Positions 8,634-18,267 are shown, counted from the first letter of the stretch. The stretch: 38,861 bases of DNA from Gillisia sp. (GCA_024635655.1 JAGXIL010000082.1:1-38861), one strand, 5' to 3'. Program-made: numbers and translations. Notes: a model not told the origin generated them from the letters alone.

Positions 8634-9200
8634 ATGAAAACGATGATGATTTTTTTGCTCATGGTATTTAGCATGAGTAATGTACAGGCTCAAAAAGAGC
8701 TGAATAAAGAGAACTACGTCAATGTACTGGATGAAGTAAACGTTAAATATGAAAACAGTATAAAAGGTGTAACTAATGTGGAAGGCTACGATCTTGTGGT
8801 GAAAGAAAACTACAGAGGCCAATTTGAAGAAAACCCTATTAAATTTTGCGATGAGAATGTTGATATAAAGTCTTTGATCGATCATGTAGAACCAGGGGAA
8901 TATGACAACTATGAAATAGTGTTAATGACTAAAAAAGGTTTTATAAAGGCTGTTTATGATGTTGAAGGAGATCTTCAGAAAACAAATCAGAAATTCAAAA
9001 ATATCCTTTTGCCGAGAGACATTCTTCATAATCTAGTACGGGATCACAACGGGTGGTCTATGACTGAAAACAAATATGTGGCCAGTGGAAAAGAAAATAA
9101 AGTCCACAAAGAGAAGTACATTATCTATATGGAAAATGGGGATAAATCAAAAAAGTTAAGGATAAAACCTACTATAGCTTCCCAAGGAAGAGGTTATTAA
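8634..9200 (+). CDS. Secreted hypothetical protein, PepSY-like flavobacterial family
   Basis: A 188-residue protein with a signal peptide (MKTMMIFLLMVFSMSNVQAQ). The mature part is polar and rich in charged residues. It contains segments such as DNYEIVLMTKKGFIKAVYD and NKYVASGKENK that suggest a small alpha/beta periplasmic fold. It resembles the small periplasmic PepSY-like proteins common in Flavobacteriaceae and often mis-annotated as enzymes, but the match is by impression only. The gene is followed by a strong terminator at 9250-9279, so it ends a transcription unit; it may be expressed alone or as a target of the upstream two-component pair. Confidence 0.7.
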   Translation: MKTMMIFLLMVFSMSNVQAQKELNKENYVNVLDEVNVKYENSIKGVTNVEGYDLVVKENYRGQFEENPIKFCDENVDIKSLIDHVEPGEYDNYEIVLMTKKGFIKAVYDVEGDLQKTNQKFKNILLPRDILHNLVRDHNGWSMTENKYVASGKENKVHKEKYIIYMENGDKSKKLRIKPTIASQGRGY

Positions 9201-9249
9201 TATGAAGGGCCTCAAAAGAGCATTTTTGAAATAAAATTTTAAGGTATTT

Positions 9250-9279
9250 AATTCCTCCGGGGCTATTCCCGGGGGAATT
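9250..9279 (+). terminator. Rho-independent terminator after the 8634-9200 gene
   Basis: A 12-bp GC-rich stem (AATTCCTCCGGG paired with CCCGGGGGAATT, one T-G wobble) with a 6-nt loop, followed by ATTATTTTAAAA. It lies 49 bp after the stop codon. Confidence 0.75.
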
Positions 9280-9456
9280 ATTATTTTAAAAAATTAAATG
9301 CAAAAAGATTTAGGAGATAAATTTGAAGATTTTTCGTCTCTTAGTTTAAACTGCAGCTAGTAAAAAAATGAGAATTTCTGGATGTTGTCCAGGAAATATT
9401 AAAATTTGTTTTAAAGGTTTTTAATGTGACGAAAAATAAATCTTAATACTAAAGAA

Positions 9457-11778
9457 TTAAAATTCCCTCTCATCCTGTATACCCCGAATAGCAGGTTCTT
9501 TTTCATCAAAAAGATCGCAATCTATTTGTATGGAAAGATTATCAGGCCGCGGAAAAGCTTCTGAAGATACTTCCAGTTCCTTATTGGCATATACTTTCTT
9601 CATGTAAATTCCCCAGATGGGAAGGGCCATTGTAGCTCCCGCTCCATATTGAATTCCCTGGAAATGTACTGCACGGTCTTCTCCACCCACCCAAACTCCG
9701 GTAACTAGATTAGGAACCATTCCCATAAACCAGCCGTCACTTTGATTTTGCGTGGTTCCGGTTTTTCCGGCAATGGGATTCTTGAAATCATAAGGATACC
9801 CGGTAACCGCACGTTTATAAACCTCCTGATTACCGGCAGAATTACCTCTTAATCTTACCCCGGAACCGTTTTGGGTTACTCCTTCCAGTAAATTGACGGT
9901 GACATAAGCCGCCTCGGCACTTAGTACATCCCTGGTTTCGGGAATATGCCGGTAGAGCACGGTTCCGTTCCTGTCTTCGATCCTGGTGACCATTACCGGT
10001 TTTACATATACTCCCTCATTCACAAAAGTGCTGTAGGCATTGACCATTTCAAACACACTCAAATCTGCAGTTCCAAGCGCAATGGCAGGGCCTTCAGGAA
10101 TATTCCGGGTATCAATACCCAGATTACCCAGCATTTCGATAACAGGCCCGGGCCCGGTCCTGTCAATAAGCCTGGCAGTGATTGTATTAACCGATTGTGC
10201 CAGGGATTTTTTAAGGCTGAGCATTCCCCCGTATTCCCCATTACTATTCCGTGGAGACCAGTCCCCGGAATTGTTGTGTTTTCCGGCTTCTATAGTGTAT
10301 CTGCTCATGGGTAAGGTATCACAGGGAGATAATTTAAGCTGATCTATTGCGGTGGCATAAACAAAGGGCTTAAAGGTTGAGCCTACCTGACGTTTTCCCT
10401 GCTTTACATGTTCGTACTTAAAATGCTTGAAATCGATCCCGCCAACCCAGGCTTTTACTTCCCCGGTTTGAGGCGTCATCGACATCATCCCGGTTTGCAA
10501 AATAGATTTATAATACAGGATGGAATCCCGTGGGGTCATTACCGTGTCTTTGGCCCCCTTCCAGCTAAAGATCTGCATTTGGCGTTTCTCATGAAAAGAT
10601 CTTGTGATCTCTTCTTTTGATCTTCCCTGGGCTGCCATGGTTTTCCAACGTTCAGAAGAACGCATGGCACTATTTACGATGGAGGAAACCTCAATTTCAT
10701 TAATGCCCCTGAATGGAGCGGTTTTATTGTTCCGGTTCTGGTGATCAAATTCTTTCTGGAGGTTAGACAAGTGCATTTCTACAGCCTCTTCAGCATATTG
10801 TTGCATCCGGGAATCTATACTGGTGTATATCTTTAATCCGTCGCGGTAAATACTGTAATTATCACCTTCAGGTTTAGGGTTTTTCGCGATCCAGTCTCTC
10901 ATAAACCCCTGTAGATAAACCCTGAAATAGGTGGCGATCCCTTCATCATGACCCTGGGGGGTGAATACAATCTGCATGGGAAGTGCCTGCAAAGAATCTT
11001 TTTCTTCACCGGTAAGGAATCCGTTCTTTTCCATTTGTTTGAGAACCTGGTTTCTTCTTTGTTCTACCAGTTCCGGTCTCCTCACCGGGTTGAACAGGGA
11101 AGAGTTTTTCAGCATTCCTACAAGCACAGCAGATTCTTCAGGATTTAGATCTTTTGCCTCTTTCCCGAAGTAAATATTAGAAGCAGAACGTATTCCAATG
11201 CCCTGGTATCCAAATCCATATTTGTTGAGATACATGGTCATGATCTCTTCTTTGGTGTACTGTCTCTCAAGACGGATAGCGATCACCCATTCCTTTGTCT
11301 TTTGAAATACTATTCTTTCAAAAGCGTTGGAAGCCACGTTTTCAGTAAATAACTGTTTGGCCAACTGCTGGGTAATCGTACTTGCACCACCACGGGTTCC
11401 CAAAAACAAAACAGCTCGTAAAGTTCCTAAAGCATCAATACCGGAATGTTGGTAATACCTTTGATCTTCGGTTGCAACCAAAGCCTGCACCAAATGTTTG
11501 GGAAGATCTTCATATATCACCGGGGTTCGGTTTTCGTAGTAAAATTTTCCCAGCGTTTTCCCGTCAGAGGAAATGACCTCCGTGGCCAGATTGGTCTCAG
11601 GGTTTTCCAGTTCCTCAAATGTTGGCATAGGCCCAAGAAGGCCCTGGCCTGCAAGCACGAAAAGCAGTACCGCTGCAAGAATTCCAAGTGCAAAGACAGC
11701 CCAGAACCAGGCTATATAGGAGGTGTATCTGGTTCTTTTTGCACCTTCTTTTTTTGCTCTTCCGGATGTTTTAGTCAT
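9457..11778 (-). CDS. mrcA: Penicillin-binding protein 1A, class A (transglycosylase and transpeptidase)
   Basis: A 773-residue bifunctional peptidoglycan synthase anchored in the inner membrane by one helix (about 22-44). The GT51 glycosyltransferase domain carries the catalytic Glu104 motif (ATEDQRYYQHSGID) and GGASTITQQLAKQLF. The transpeptidase domain shows all three active-site motifs: S467-T-F-K (VGSTFKPF), SVN in AQSVNTITARL, and K672-T-G-T (AGKTGTTQ). It polymerises lipid II glycan strands and cross-links stem peptides on the periplasmic face. Length and motif order are normal for Bacteroidota PBP1A. It is a single gene on the minus strand; the downstream side faces the terminator of the convergent gene at 8634. 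The assignment is firm; the symbol is by family analogy. Confidence 0.95.
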   Translation of the reverse strand: MTKTSGRAKKEGAKRTRYTSYIAWFWAVFALGILAAVLLFVLAGQGLLGPMPTFEELENPETNLATEVISSDGKTLGKFYYENRTPVIYEDLPKHLVQALVATEDQRYYQHSGIDALGTLRAVLFLGTRGGASTITQQLAKQLFTENVASNAFERIVFQKTKEWVIAIRLERQYTKEEIMTMYLNKYGFGYQGIGIRSASNIYFGKEAKDLNPEESAVLVGMLKNSSLFNPVRRPELVEQRRNQVLKQMEKNGFLTGEEKDSLQALPMQIVFTPQGHDEGIATYFRVYLQGFMRDWIAKNPKPEGDNYSIYRDGLKIYTSIDSRMQQYAEEAVEMHLSNLQKEFDHQNRNNKTAPFRGINEIEVSSIVNSAMRSSERWKTMAAQGRSKEEITRSFHEKRQMQIFSWKGAKDTVMTPRDSILYYKSILQTGMMSMTPQTGEVKAWVGGIDFKHFKYEHVKQGKRQVGSTFKPFVYATAIDQLKLSPCDTLPMSRYTIEAGKHNNSGDWSPRNSNGEYGGMLSLKKSLAQSVNTITARLIDRTGPGPVIEMLGNLGIDTRNIPEGPAIALGTADLSVFEMVNAYSTFVNEGVYVKPVMVTRIEDRNGTVLYRHIPETRDVLSAEAAYVTVNLLEGVTQNGSGVRLRGNSAGNQEVYKRAVTGYPYDFKNPIAGKTGTTQNQSDGWFMGMVPNLVTGVWVGGEDRAVHFQGIQYGAGATMALPIWGIYMKKVYANKELEVSSEAFPRPDNLSIQIDCDLFDEKEPAIRGIQDEREF

Positions 11779-11981
11779 TCTTTTTTATCTAAACTTTTAA
11801 GTCATTTATTCCAGATCCTTTCTGTATGCGTTAACCATTACAGACGAGGACAAGATTTTTTCTGATGATCGAATAAAGGGAAAGCGTAGCATGATCAGGC
11901 TTATCAAATGGGCAGATCCAATAGCTTTGGGGTTTTGATATGAAACTGTCTTAAGCATAGATTTCGAGCTGTTGTGCCTGG

Positions 11982-12506
11982 TTAATTCGCAATAATTTCG
12001 TTTAAAGGGGCATCAAAGAAATCGGTTAGGATCTCCATCTCTCCTGTCTCTTTATTTTTTGTAAAGGGAATTCCTCCGTTCACATACTGAATAACCCCGT
12101 CCCTGTCAATAATCAAATTGAGCGGATAGCTTTTGTTTTGTAAAGTATTATTCAGAAAAGAGTCAGCACCCACAATATGATCAAAATTAAAATCTCTTTT
12201 CTCAAGAAACCTCTTCACCCTTTCGGCATCATCAAAGGTGATCGCATAGAACTCCACCTTATCTTCGTATTTCTCTTTCAATTTGTTCAGTTCCGGCATT
12301 TCCTCAATACAGGGAACGCAGGCGGTAAACCAAAGATTGATGAATAACACCTTTCCTTTCAAAGCTTCTGAACTGATTGCTTCCCCACTTAAGGTGGAAA
12401 GTTCAAACCCCGGAAAATCTTTTCCGACCGCGCTACCAGGTAAAGAACTTTGGGAGAAAGAATTGATGCTGAGAAAAAACGCCAAGATCGTTACTAAATT
12501 TTTCAT
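11982..12506 (-). CDS. TlpA-like thioredoxin-fold protein
   Basis: I prefer the start at 12506 (174 residues) because it begins a clean signal peptide (MKNLVTILAFFLSINSFSQ). An ATG at 12551 would add 15 polar residues before the signal. The mature domain is TlpA/ResA-like (AhpC/TSA-thioredoxin): LFINLWFTACVPCIEEMPEL holds the active-site pair C63-x-x-C66, preceded by the usual GKDFPGFELSTLSG lead-in. Such periplasmic proteins reduce disulfides or assist cytochrome c or copper-protein maturation. Nothing adjacent indicates the substrate. The later conserved segment with cis-Pro (KSYPLNLIIDRDGVIQ) is present. Confidence 0.88.
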   Translation of the reverse strand: MKNLVTILAFFLSINSFSQSSLPGSAVGKDFPGFELSTLSGEAISSEALKGKVLFINLWFTACVPCIEEMPELNKLKEKYEDKVEFYAITFDDAERVKRFLEKRDFNFDHIVGADSFLNNTLQNKSYPLNLIIDRDGVIQYVNGGIPFTKNKETGEMEILTDFFDAPLNEIIAN

Positions 12507-12652
12507 TCGTTTTTTGTTATTGATTGATATTAACGCCAAGGGCTTTGTCATGGATTATTAATTGCACTATAGTGTTTATAAGCATAAGGTACTTAAAATT
12601 CGAATTCGTGCGGGAACAAGCAAGTACTTATAGCCAATATAGTAAGTAATTC

Positions 12653-13225
12653 CTATTTCGCAATTTCCTTTATAATTCTACCTAAAGCTCCTTTTGTTCC
12701 GTCCATTACAGTTTTATCAGCAGATGGGAAATTCAAATATGAGTTCCCTAAATGAGTATTGTGTTTTGTATGTAATAATAAATTTCCATTTGCATCGTAA
12801 TATTGCATTTCCACCTCTGTATCTTCACTTACTCCAATGGGAATGAACATACTGCTATATTTTACATTCAAAAATATGAATTGAGTCAAAATTATTCCGT
12901 CCAAATGATTTTTGGCACAGATGTTCTTAATGTCGGTCTCTGTCACGCTTTCAAATTCTTCAAATTTTTCGACCATTATTTTGTTAGATTGTATGTTATG
13001 CATTGTGAGATGGTTGATCATAGTGCTGTCGTAGATCTTCGTACTTCCTTTGACTATTTTTTCCATAATATCTTCGTTTGCAACTTGACTAAATCCAATT
13101 TTGGTGGGTTTATTCAAATGAGATTTCGTTCTATAAAGTGTTTTTGTTCCCATTGCCCCACAGCTTGTTAGTGCCATTATTAAAATCAGCAGAATGATAT
13201 TTGATATATTTTTCATAGGTTTCAT
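12653..13225 (-). CDS. Lipoprotein, hypothetical
   Basis: A 190-residue predicted lipoprotein with lipobox ALTSC (Cys22) after a hydrophobic signal; an alternative start three codons in (13216) fits the signal equally well. The mature protein has mixed alpha/beta character. The conserved-looking segment KNHLDGIILTQFIFLNVKYS resembles proteins of the CsgG/DUF799-like type that bind other envelope factors, but the similarity is too weak to name. It lies 146 bp upstream of the TlpA-like gene on the same strand and could share its transcript. Confidence 0.68.
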   Translation of the reverse strand: MKPMKNISNIILLILIMALTSCGAMGTKTLYRTKSHLNKPTKIGFSQVANEDIMEKIVKGSTKIYDSTMINHLTMHNIQSNKIMVEKFEEFESVTETDIKNICAKNHLDGIILTQFIFLNVKYSSMFIPIGVSEDTEVEMQYYDANGNLLLHTKHNTHLGNSYLNFPSADKTVMDGTKGALGRIIKEIAK

Positions 13226-13394
13226 TAAAATGCTAATAACTTGTAAATAAAGTACTGGCCAGGAATAAATGTCATATTAGAAGATCAGACTGAGCAAATA
13301 AGCACCTTGACTCAGAAGAGAGGCCCAGCCCTTCAAGAAGTACCGTGAGTTTTTTATTTATATTTTTCCGCATTGTGAACGTAATTTTGTTTTG

Positions 13395-15764
13395 TCAATT
13401 TACTTTTCCTCTTTCAAAGGAATTCCAAAAAGTTTCATCATATTCAACTCTATTCAGAAGGGAATTGTCCAGTCTGTTCTCCCATGTAATTACATGTAGA
13501 TCTTCATCTGTGAAATTTGAGAGATAAGAATGGCCTTCAAAAGTATGATTGACAAAATCCCCCTCCATATTTGTCTTCTCACTGTAGCTTCGGATAAAAT
13601 ATTCTGAAGGATAGTATTTCCCATCCTGATGTTTTTCATATAAACTGCTGGTCTCAGATTTTCCCCTGTATACATCTTTAAATTCTCCCAACCAATATTT
13701 TACCTTTTCCACGTCTTCTTCCGGGATCTGAACATCCCAGTTCTGAACAACCTTAACTATTGCACGATCCTTCTTGTTGATATATACAATTCCTGAATAG
13801 GATGTAGGAAACCAGCGATTTGTATAGCCAAAGCGGGTCTTATTTGTGCTGTACCTGATAATGTACAGCTCCTGATCTTCAGGTTTACCGGATTGAACGA
13901 ATTCCAGGTTAAATTTTTTATATTTTCTTTTATGAAGGACACTTGCAAATTTTATAGGATCCTCTCTAAATCCCGGAAGGCGTAAAGCATTCTCATAATT
14001 TTTTTCCGGTTGCACCTTATTCCATTTCACCTGCTCCACTTTTTGATAAACCGGATGTGTTTCACGGGCCCCTCCTGAATAATCGGTGGTGATGATTTCA
14101 AGGTCCTGCAGTTTCTCATCATCTCTGTTTAGAATAAAATGCCCGTACCGGCTAAAGTTATAAGGGTTCATAAAATAATTTTCCTCTATATTCTGGATCG
14201 CTTTCTTCAGGATCTTTTTTGGCGAGCTTTTATGGCCGGTAAGTATCACTTCCTGAAGCTGTTCCAACTGAGGATGTAAAAGAATATTTTGGCCGAGTTC
14301 AGAAAGAGAGACCTCTTTGATTTCATAGCCAATAGAAGAGATCTGGAGTACCCCATCTGCCGGAAGGTTCCCTGCAGGAAGTTCAAAATTCCCCTCTTCA
14401 TCTGAGATGCGGTACACTTCTCCATTAAGCAAAATAACCGTAGCATAGGGCACAGGAGCCTTTGATACCGCATCCAGGAGCGTGGTCTCTAATCTCCGGG
14501 TTTCAAATTTCGCTGTCACAGGTTGCGAAGGAGCTACATCTTTATTTGGTGCCTGCTCCTCTGTTTGCTTTATTTCTTTATGTTTGGGTAAGGTGGCTTC
14601 CCTTATAAATATATAACCATCGTGCAGTTGATCCAGCCGTGCTTCTGAAAAATTAATGAAATTCAGGAGGCGTTGCTGCCGGGGCTTTCGCATGGCATCC
14701 TGAGAAGAGCTTACAAATAAAATCGGCTCATGTAAAGAAGCTAATTCTCCTTCAAATGAAGATTCAAGAACCGGGGTATGGTGCCAGGTTTTCATTTCGA
14801 GCAGGGAATCATTGGCATGTACAGTCGCCAGGCTGTAGGCTTTATCCCCAAGGGCCTTTTTAACGGGAGTTCCCATAGAGATGAAATCTTGAAGAACAGG
14901 ATCTTTAATGCTGGAGATATCGTTGATGATATGTATGTTATCTGCCCAGGCAATGATCTTCTCTTCCGGATGCCTGCGCATATAGGAAAGCAGGTTATCT
15001 GCCATTTGTGCATCCCTGTGATTAGAGTTTTTGTCGGCACGATCAGACTTATAGGCTACTTCCTCCTCGTAAAAAGCACTTCTCGATGAGGCAAGCAGGC
15101 TTTTAGAAAATTGCAGCCAATGAAAATTTTCATCGGAGGCGGGTAATTTTTCAATACTGCCAATGATCCGGCGGACCTCCTTCTCAAAACTTTTGAACTT
15201 GATGTCATCTTCCATGTATACAACTTCATCAAGCACCTCTTCCATAGCAATCCCCATGTCGTCCTTATCCAGACTTATCTTTATTCCATGCTTTTGGCAA
15301 AATTCAAAGAACCCATCTACAAAGTCAGAGATATTATTGTTTATCTGGGAATCAAAACCCATCACCTTCAGGTTATTTTTTTCAATGTATTGTACCATCC
15401 TCTGAAATTCTTCGGTTTGCGACCATACTCCGAAAACTGCATTATTGAATTCCGATGGTTCAAAATTTGAGTGCTCAGAGTTCATCAGCCATAGATCGTA
15501 CATTGAAGTTTCCATGGCTATTGTAGTAAAGCCTAATTCCTGGTGGAGATATTCAACTATCCGCGCCTTCATTTCGAAGATATTCCCATACATATGGGTC
15601 ATTTCACCAAGCATTACCAGCTGCTTTCCTTCCAGTTCCCTTTCCAAAATTTTGAGATCGGAATTGTCCTTTGAATCTGGTGGGAAAAGTTTGTGAGTGA
15701 TAATTTCCTGAGCTTGCAGGAGAGGAGCTAAAAACAGAAAGCAGAAGAGGGGGAGAATTTTCAT
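13395..15764 (-). CDS. Erythromycin-esterase-like protein fused to CarboxypepD_reg-like and C-terminal conserved domains
   Basis: A 789-residue secreted protein (signal MKILPLFCFLFLAPLLQAQ). Residues about 35-385 form an Ere/ChaN-superfamily domain: LGEMTHMYGNIFEMKARI gives E54, H57 and E64, the catalytic-type cluster of erythromycin esterases, with a later WADNIHI. Residues about 420-495 form a CarboxypepD_reg-like beta-sandwich (LLDAVSKAPVPYATVILLNG...SDEEGNFELP). The rest (about 500-789) resembles the DUF5686-type region that often follows such sandwiches in Bacteroidota surface proteins (SPKKILKKAIQNI). The combination suggests a periplasmic or outer-membrane enzyme rather than a resistance esterase. 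The substrate is unknown and macrolide hydrolysis should not be assumed. No partner gene is adjacent. Confidence 0.8.
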   Translation of the reverse strand: MKILPLFCFLFLAPLLQAQEIITHKLFPPDSKDNSDLKILERELEGKQLVMLGEMTHMYGNIFEMKARIVEYLHQELGFTTIAMETSMYDLWLMNSEHSNFEPSEFNNAVFGVWSQTEEFQRMVQYIEKNNLKVMGFDSQINNNISDFVDGFFEFCQKHGIKISLDKDDMGIAMEEVLDEVVYMEDDIKFKSFEKEVRRIIGSIEKLPASDENFHWLQFSKSLLASSRSAFYEEEVAYKSDRADKNSNHRDAQMADNLLSYMRRHPEEKIIAWADNIHIINDISSIKDPVLQDFISMGTPVKKALGDKAYSLATVHANDSLLEMKTWHHTPVLESSFEGELASLHEPILFVSSSQDAMRKPRQQRLLNFINFSEARLDQLHDGYIFIREATLPKHKEIKQTEEQAPNKDVAPSQPVTAKFETRRLETTLLDAVSKAPVPYATVILLNGEVYRISDEEGNFELPAGNLPADGVLQISSIGYEIKEVSLSELGQNILLHPQLEQLQEVILTGHKSSPKKILKKAIQNIEENYFMNPYNFSRYGHFILNRDDEKLQDLEIITTDYSGGARETHPVYQKVEQVKWNKVQPEKNYENALRLPGFREDPIKFASVLHKRKYKKFNLEFVQSGKPEDQELYIIRYSTNKTRFGYTNRWFPTSYSGIVYINKKDRAIVKVVQNWDVQIPEEDVEKVKYWLGEFKDVYRGKSETSSLYEKHQDGKYYPSEYFIRSYSEKTNMEGDFVNHTFEGHSYLSNFTDEDLHVITWENRLDNSLLNRVEYDETFWNSFERGKVN

Positions 15765-15965
15765 GAATATTAATTTCTTTGACTCGATTTATAAAAATTT
15801 ATGTGGCAGACGTTCATTTAATAAATAAAAAAATAGATGATGTCAAATTATCATGATATAGCCAAAAATTCCTGGAATTAAACTCAGATATGGAGCGAAT
15901 ACTGTGACAACTTTTCCAAAACCTTTTTTTGATAATTTTAATGGTAACCATTGCTATAGCCGGAG

Positions 15966-16217
15966 TTAGTGAGCATCTTTTTTCTTTACTTTTTCCAATG
16001 TCAACACCTTGTAATCGATATTCATACTCTTAGCACTCTCTTCAATGACAGGAGGAAAAAGCGTAGGATTTAAAAGCAGCTTGAAACAGAGCAAATAAGC
16101 ATAGATCCAGGATAAACCAAAGCAGTAGGGATGCGATAAGTTGTCCTTTGTTAATGAAGTTTTAAAAATAGGTAAATTTTTGAGTACGGCTAATAATTTT
16201 GCAGTATTTAAACAAAA
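15966..16217 (-). pseudogene. Possible 3' remnant of a decayed gene
   Basis: An open stretch of 83 codons without an ATG, bounded upstream by TAG (16220-16218) and ending in TAA (15968-15966). The last part reads like real protein (LLLNPTLFPPVIEESAKSMN, then a Lys-rich tail KVKKKDAH). I do not recognise the family. It lies about 200 bp upstream of the esterase-like gene on the same strand and may be the C-terminal end of a lost membrane or redox protein. Confidence is low because no start or homologue can be shown here. Confidence 0.3.
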
Positions 16218-16308
16218 CTAGTATAATAGGAATTCAGCCCTTAAAAAAGAGGTAAAGTGTATAAGCCTGTTCTGTTAGTTTTCCCTCTCACGCAAGTGAC
16301 TTCAGAAA

Positions 16309-16572
16309 ATGGAAGAACGGGTTTGGTCATAGCTAAATGTATTTGATGTTGTAAAATACCATACGATTAAAAAGTCTCTCCGGGCAGGCGGTAGGGGAGA
16401 CCTTCCTGATGAGGAAAAGTATATATCAGTAATCCATAAAGTCAAACTCCGATCTGGATCTTCAGGTAAAATTGTCATCTCAAAAGCATCTGAAGCATAT
16501 GTTTTGACCCCTTCACTTCATTCCTCAATACTTTCAATGCATTTTACGGCCTATCCACATCATTTTCCATAA
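16309..16572 (+). pseudogene. Possible short decayed reading frame with an internal TAG
   Basis: From ATG 16309 the frame runs 88 codons to TAA 16572, with a single TAG as codon 8 (16330-16332), where a Lys codon would need one change. Beyond the TAG the translation is continuous (for example GRGDLPDEEKYISVIHKVK and SGKIVISKASEAYVLTPS). A strong terminator begins about 70 bp after its end on the same strand, which supports a former gene here. The family is not recognised. Confidence 0.25.
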
Positions 16573-16640
16573 TCCTTCTTCATTCTTACTATACTTTTAT
16601 AATTAATCCATTAATCTTTTTTATTAATCGGAATTAGCCA

Positions 16641-16675
16641 AAAAAGAGGCTGCCTGCAAAGGCAGTCTTTTTTTT
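16641..16675. terminator. Strong bidirectional intrinsic terminator
   Basis: A 15-bp stem (AAAAAGAGGCTGCCT with AGGCAGTCTTTTTTT, including G-T wobbles) closed by a GCAA tetraloop and followed by a run of eight T. The A-run on the left makes it work in both directions. No intact gene ends nearby; the closest upstream frame is the decayed one ending at 16572. Confidence 0.75.
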
Positions 16676-16966
16676 ATTCTTTAAAGGTAAAATCAGCCGG
16701 CTTGCTTCATAGGTAAATGATAATTCTTTCGGAAAACAGCGGTGGCAAGTTTTTCGAAAATTAATGGATTTGAATAAAAAGTGTTTAAGTATTAAAAAGA
16801 ATTAATCGAATAAACTTTATACGAACCTTCTTCTTCTAAAAATTTCACTCCTGTCCTGATAATTATCATAGTTTTAATTCTTCTTCTTTCTTAATTTTCT
16901 TAGATGGTATTGGTAAAACAGCGGCTGCCATATTAATTCTTTTTCTTACAGGAAAACTTTCGAGTT

Positions 16967-17353
16967 ATGGACACTAAATATTTTTTACTTTGGCTTCCTA
17001 TGATCTTTATTGCATTTGCTAATGCAACTATACGGGAGTTGCTATTCATTAAACACTTTAGCGAGTTTCGGGCACATCAATTTTCAACAATTACCCTTAT
17101 AATTCTTTGTGCCGTATATATTTGGATCGTGCTTCCTGAATTGCACATCCAAAATAACCGACAGGCGTTTACAATTGGTTTGATCTGGGTGCTTTTGACA
17201 GTTGCTTTTGAATTTACTTTGGGACGTTTAGCAAATAAACCCTGGTCTGATCTTTTGCAAGACTATAATATTTTTGCCGGACGTCTTTGGGGTCTTTTTC
17301 TCTTGTTACTTTTTATTTTACCATACCTGGTTTATACCATAAGATTTAAGTGA
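16967..17353 (+). CDS. Four-helix inner-membrane protein, hypothetical
   Basis: A 128-residue very hydrophobic protein with about four predicted membrane helices (about 5-22, 40-58, 66-86, 104-124). Between helices three and four is a conserved-looking polar loop (LGRLANKPWSDLLQDYNIFAGRLWG), which suggests a defined family although I cannot name it. It is flanked by long gene-poor stretches on both sides and is probably transcribed alone. The ATG lies after an AT-rich leader containing ATTAATTCTTTTTCTT. Confidence 0.7.
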   Translation: MDTKYFLLWLPMIFIAFANATIRELLFIKHFSEFRAHQFSTITLIILCAVYIWIVLPELHIQNNRQAFTIGLIWVLLTVAFEFTLGRLANKPWSDLLQDYNIFAGRLWGLFLLLLFILPYLVYTIRFK

Positions 17354-17995
17354 AGTGAGAAGAGAGGAAGTAAAAAAATAGATTTCTGAATTTATATGCC
17401 TGCAGTCATTGTCCGGCTTTAATGGTATAAACTCAAGTGAGAAATAAAAAAATATTCTTCCAGTTATAGCCAATATTTACAACCCAATGCATGTGCTAAG
17501 ATTAAAGAACTATAAAATATTATTGCTACTTATAATTTTTTGACCAGGAATCCCTCTTCGGTTAAATTTGTGTTAATCAAAATTAATCTAAGTTTCTACT
17601 TTAAAATGAATTTTAAGTTTGATTATGAATTTATTGCCAAATTGAAATTTCGTGATTTTAGTTTGCGGTTATAAGATAAAAAACAAGCATGCAGATGGTT
17701 ATTAGGGGTACTAACCAGTTTGCTAAATCAATCCCGGGTACACTACCCGGGGTTTATTTTAAAAAATCCGCTTTTTGGGAATATTATCTTAGAAAGCTCA
17801 AGTTACAAGAACTCGTTTAAAGGGTTTAAGAAGTTGAAAAAACCGTTACAAAACATCTTAACTTTTAAGTTTTTGAGAAACTTCCTCTAAAGCAGAACAT
17901 TAAATATAAAAAAATCCCGGATTGACTGGAATTAATATTTAATGGGTTATTTGCTCGGCAATTGTTAGGATCCTTGACCCTTAATTAAAAACCAC
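17354..17995. other. Gene-poor region with one strong hairpin
   Basis: AT-rich, no supported gene. Its main structure is the perfect hairpin at 17733-17751. Small open frames exist (for example 17606 and 17689) but lack any family signal. Confidence 0.4.
17733..17751. terminator. GC-rich hairpin, possible terminator
   Basis: Perfect 8-bp stem CCCGGGTA-cac-TACCCGGG followed on the plus strand by GTTTATTTT. It is 380 bp past the end of the 16967 gene, so it would be a distant terminator for that gene; it could also end the minus-strand phosphorelay operon if that transcript extends past 17996. Confidence 0.5.
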
Positions 17996-18262
17996 CTAAA
18001 GCTTCAAATTTACGGTAGTTAAAAATACCTGGTTGAAAAAATCATGATAACCTTCAGGTTCTGTAGCCCAAACCAATTGTGGCATGAAGTCAATTAAAAA
18101 ATTAAAATCCCAAGCGATTTGTTCAGGCGAATTTGTAATTATGGTATTTCCGTAAGCGCTATGATTAATTGACATATTCTTAGAATGATGGGCATATAAT
18201 CTGTGTAAAGGTTTAATTGTAATAGAAAATGATCTATACCTTGAAGGAAATAATTTCAACAT
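17996..18262 (-). pseudogene. Truncated PAS-domain fragment
   Basis: An 88-codon frame starting 5 nt after the stop of the CheY-like gene. Residues about 45-78 match the start of a PAS domain as found in multi-PAS kinases (FLIDFMPQLVWATEPEGYHD, then FFNQ). The match then stops and the frame ends about ten codons later, so more than half of the domain and any kinase are missing. It is probably the 5' remnant of another PAS kinase gene that once extended this operon. It could be translated by coupling to the upstream gene, but a half PAS domain should not fold normally. Confidence 0.5.
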
Positions 18263-18267
18263 ATTAT

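Noticed and set aside
17689-17820. Possible 43-residue small protein
   Set aside because: Its middle is the perfect hairpin at 17733-17751, and no family or leader signal is present; the hairpin is the better explanation.
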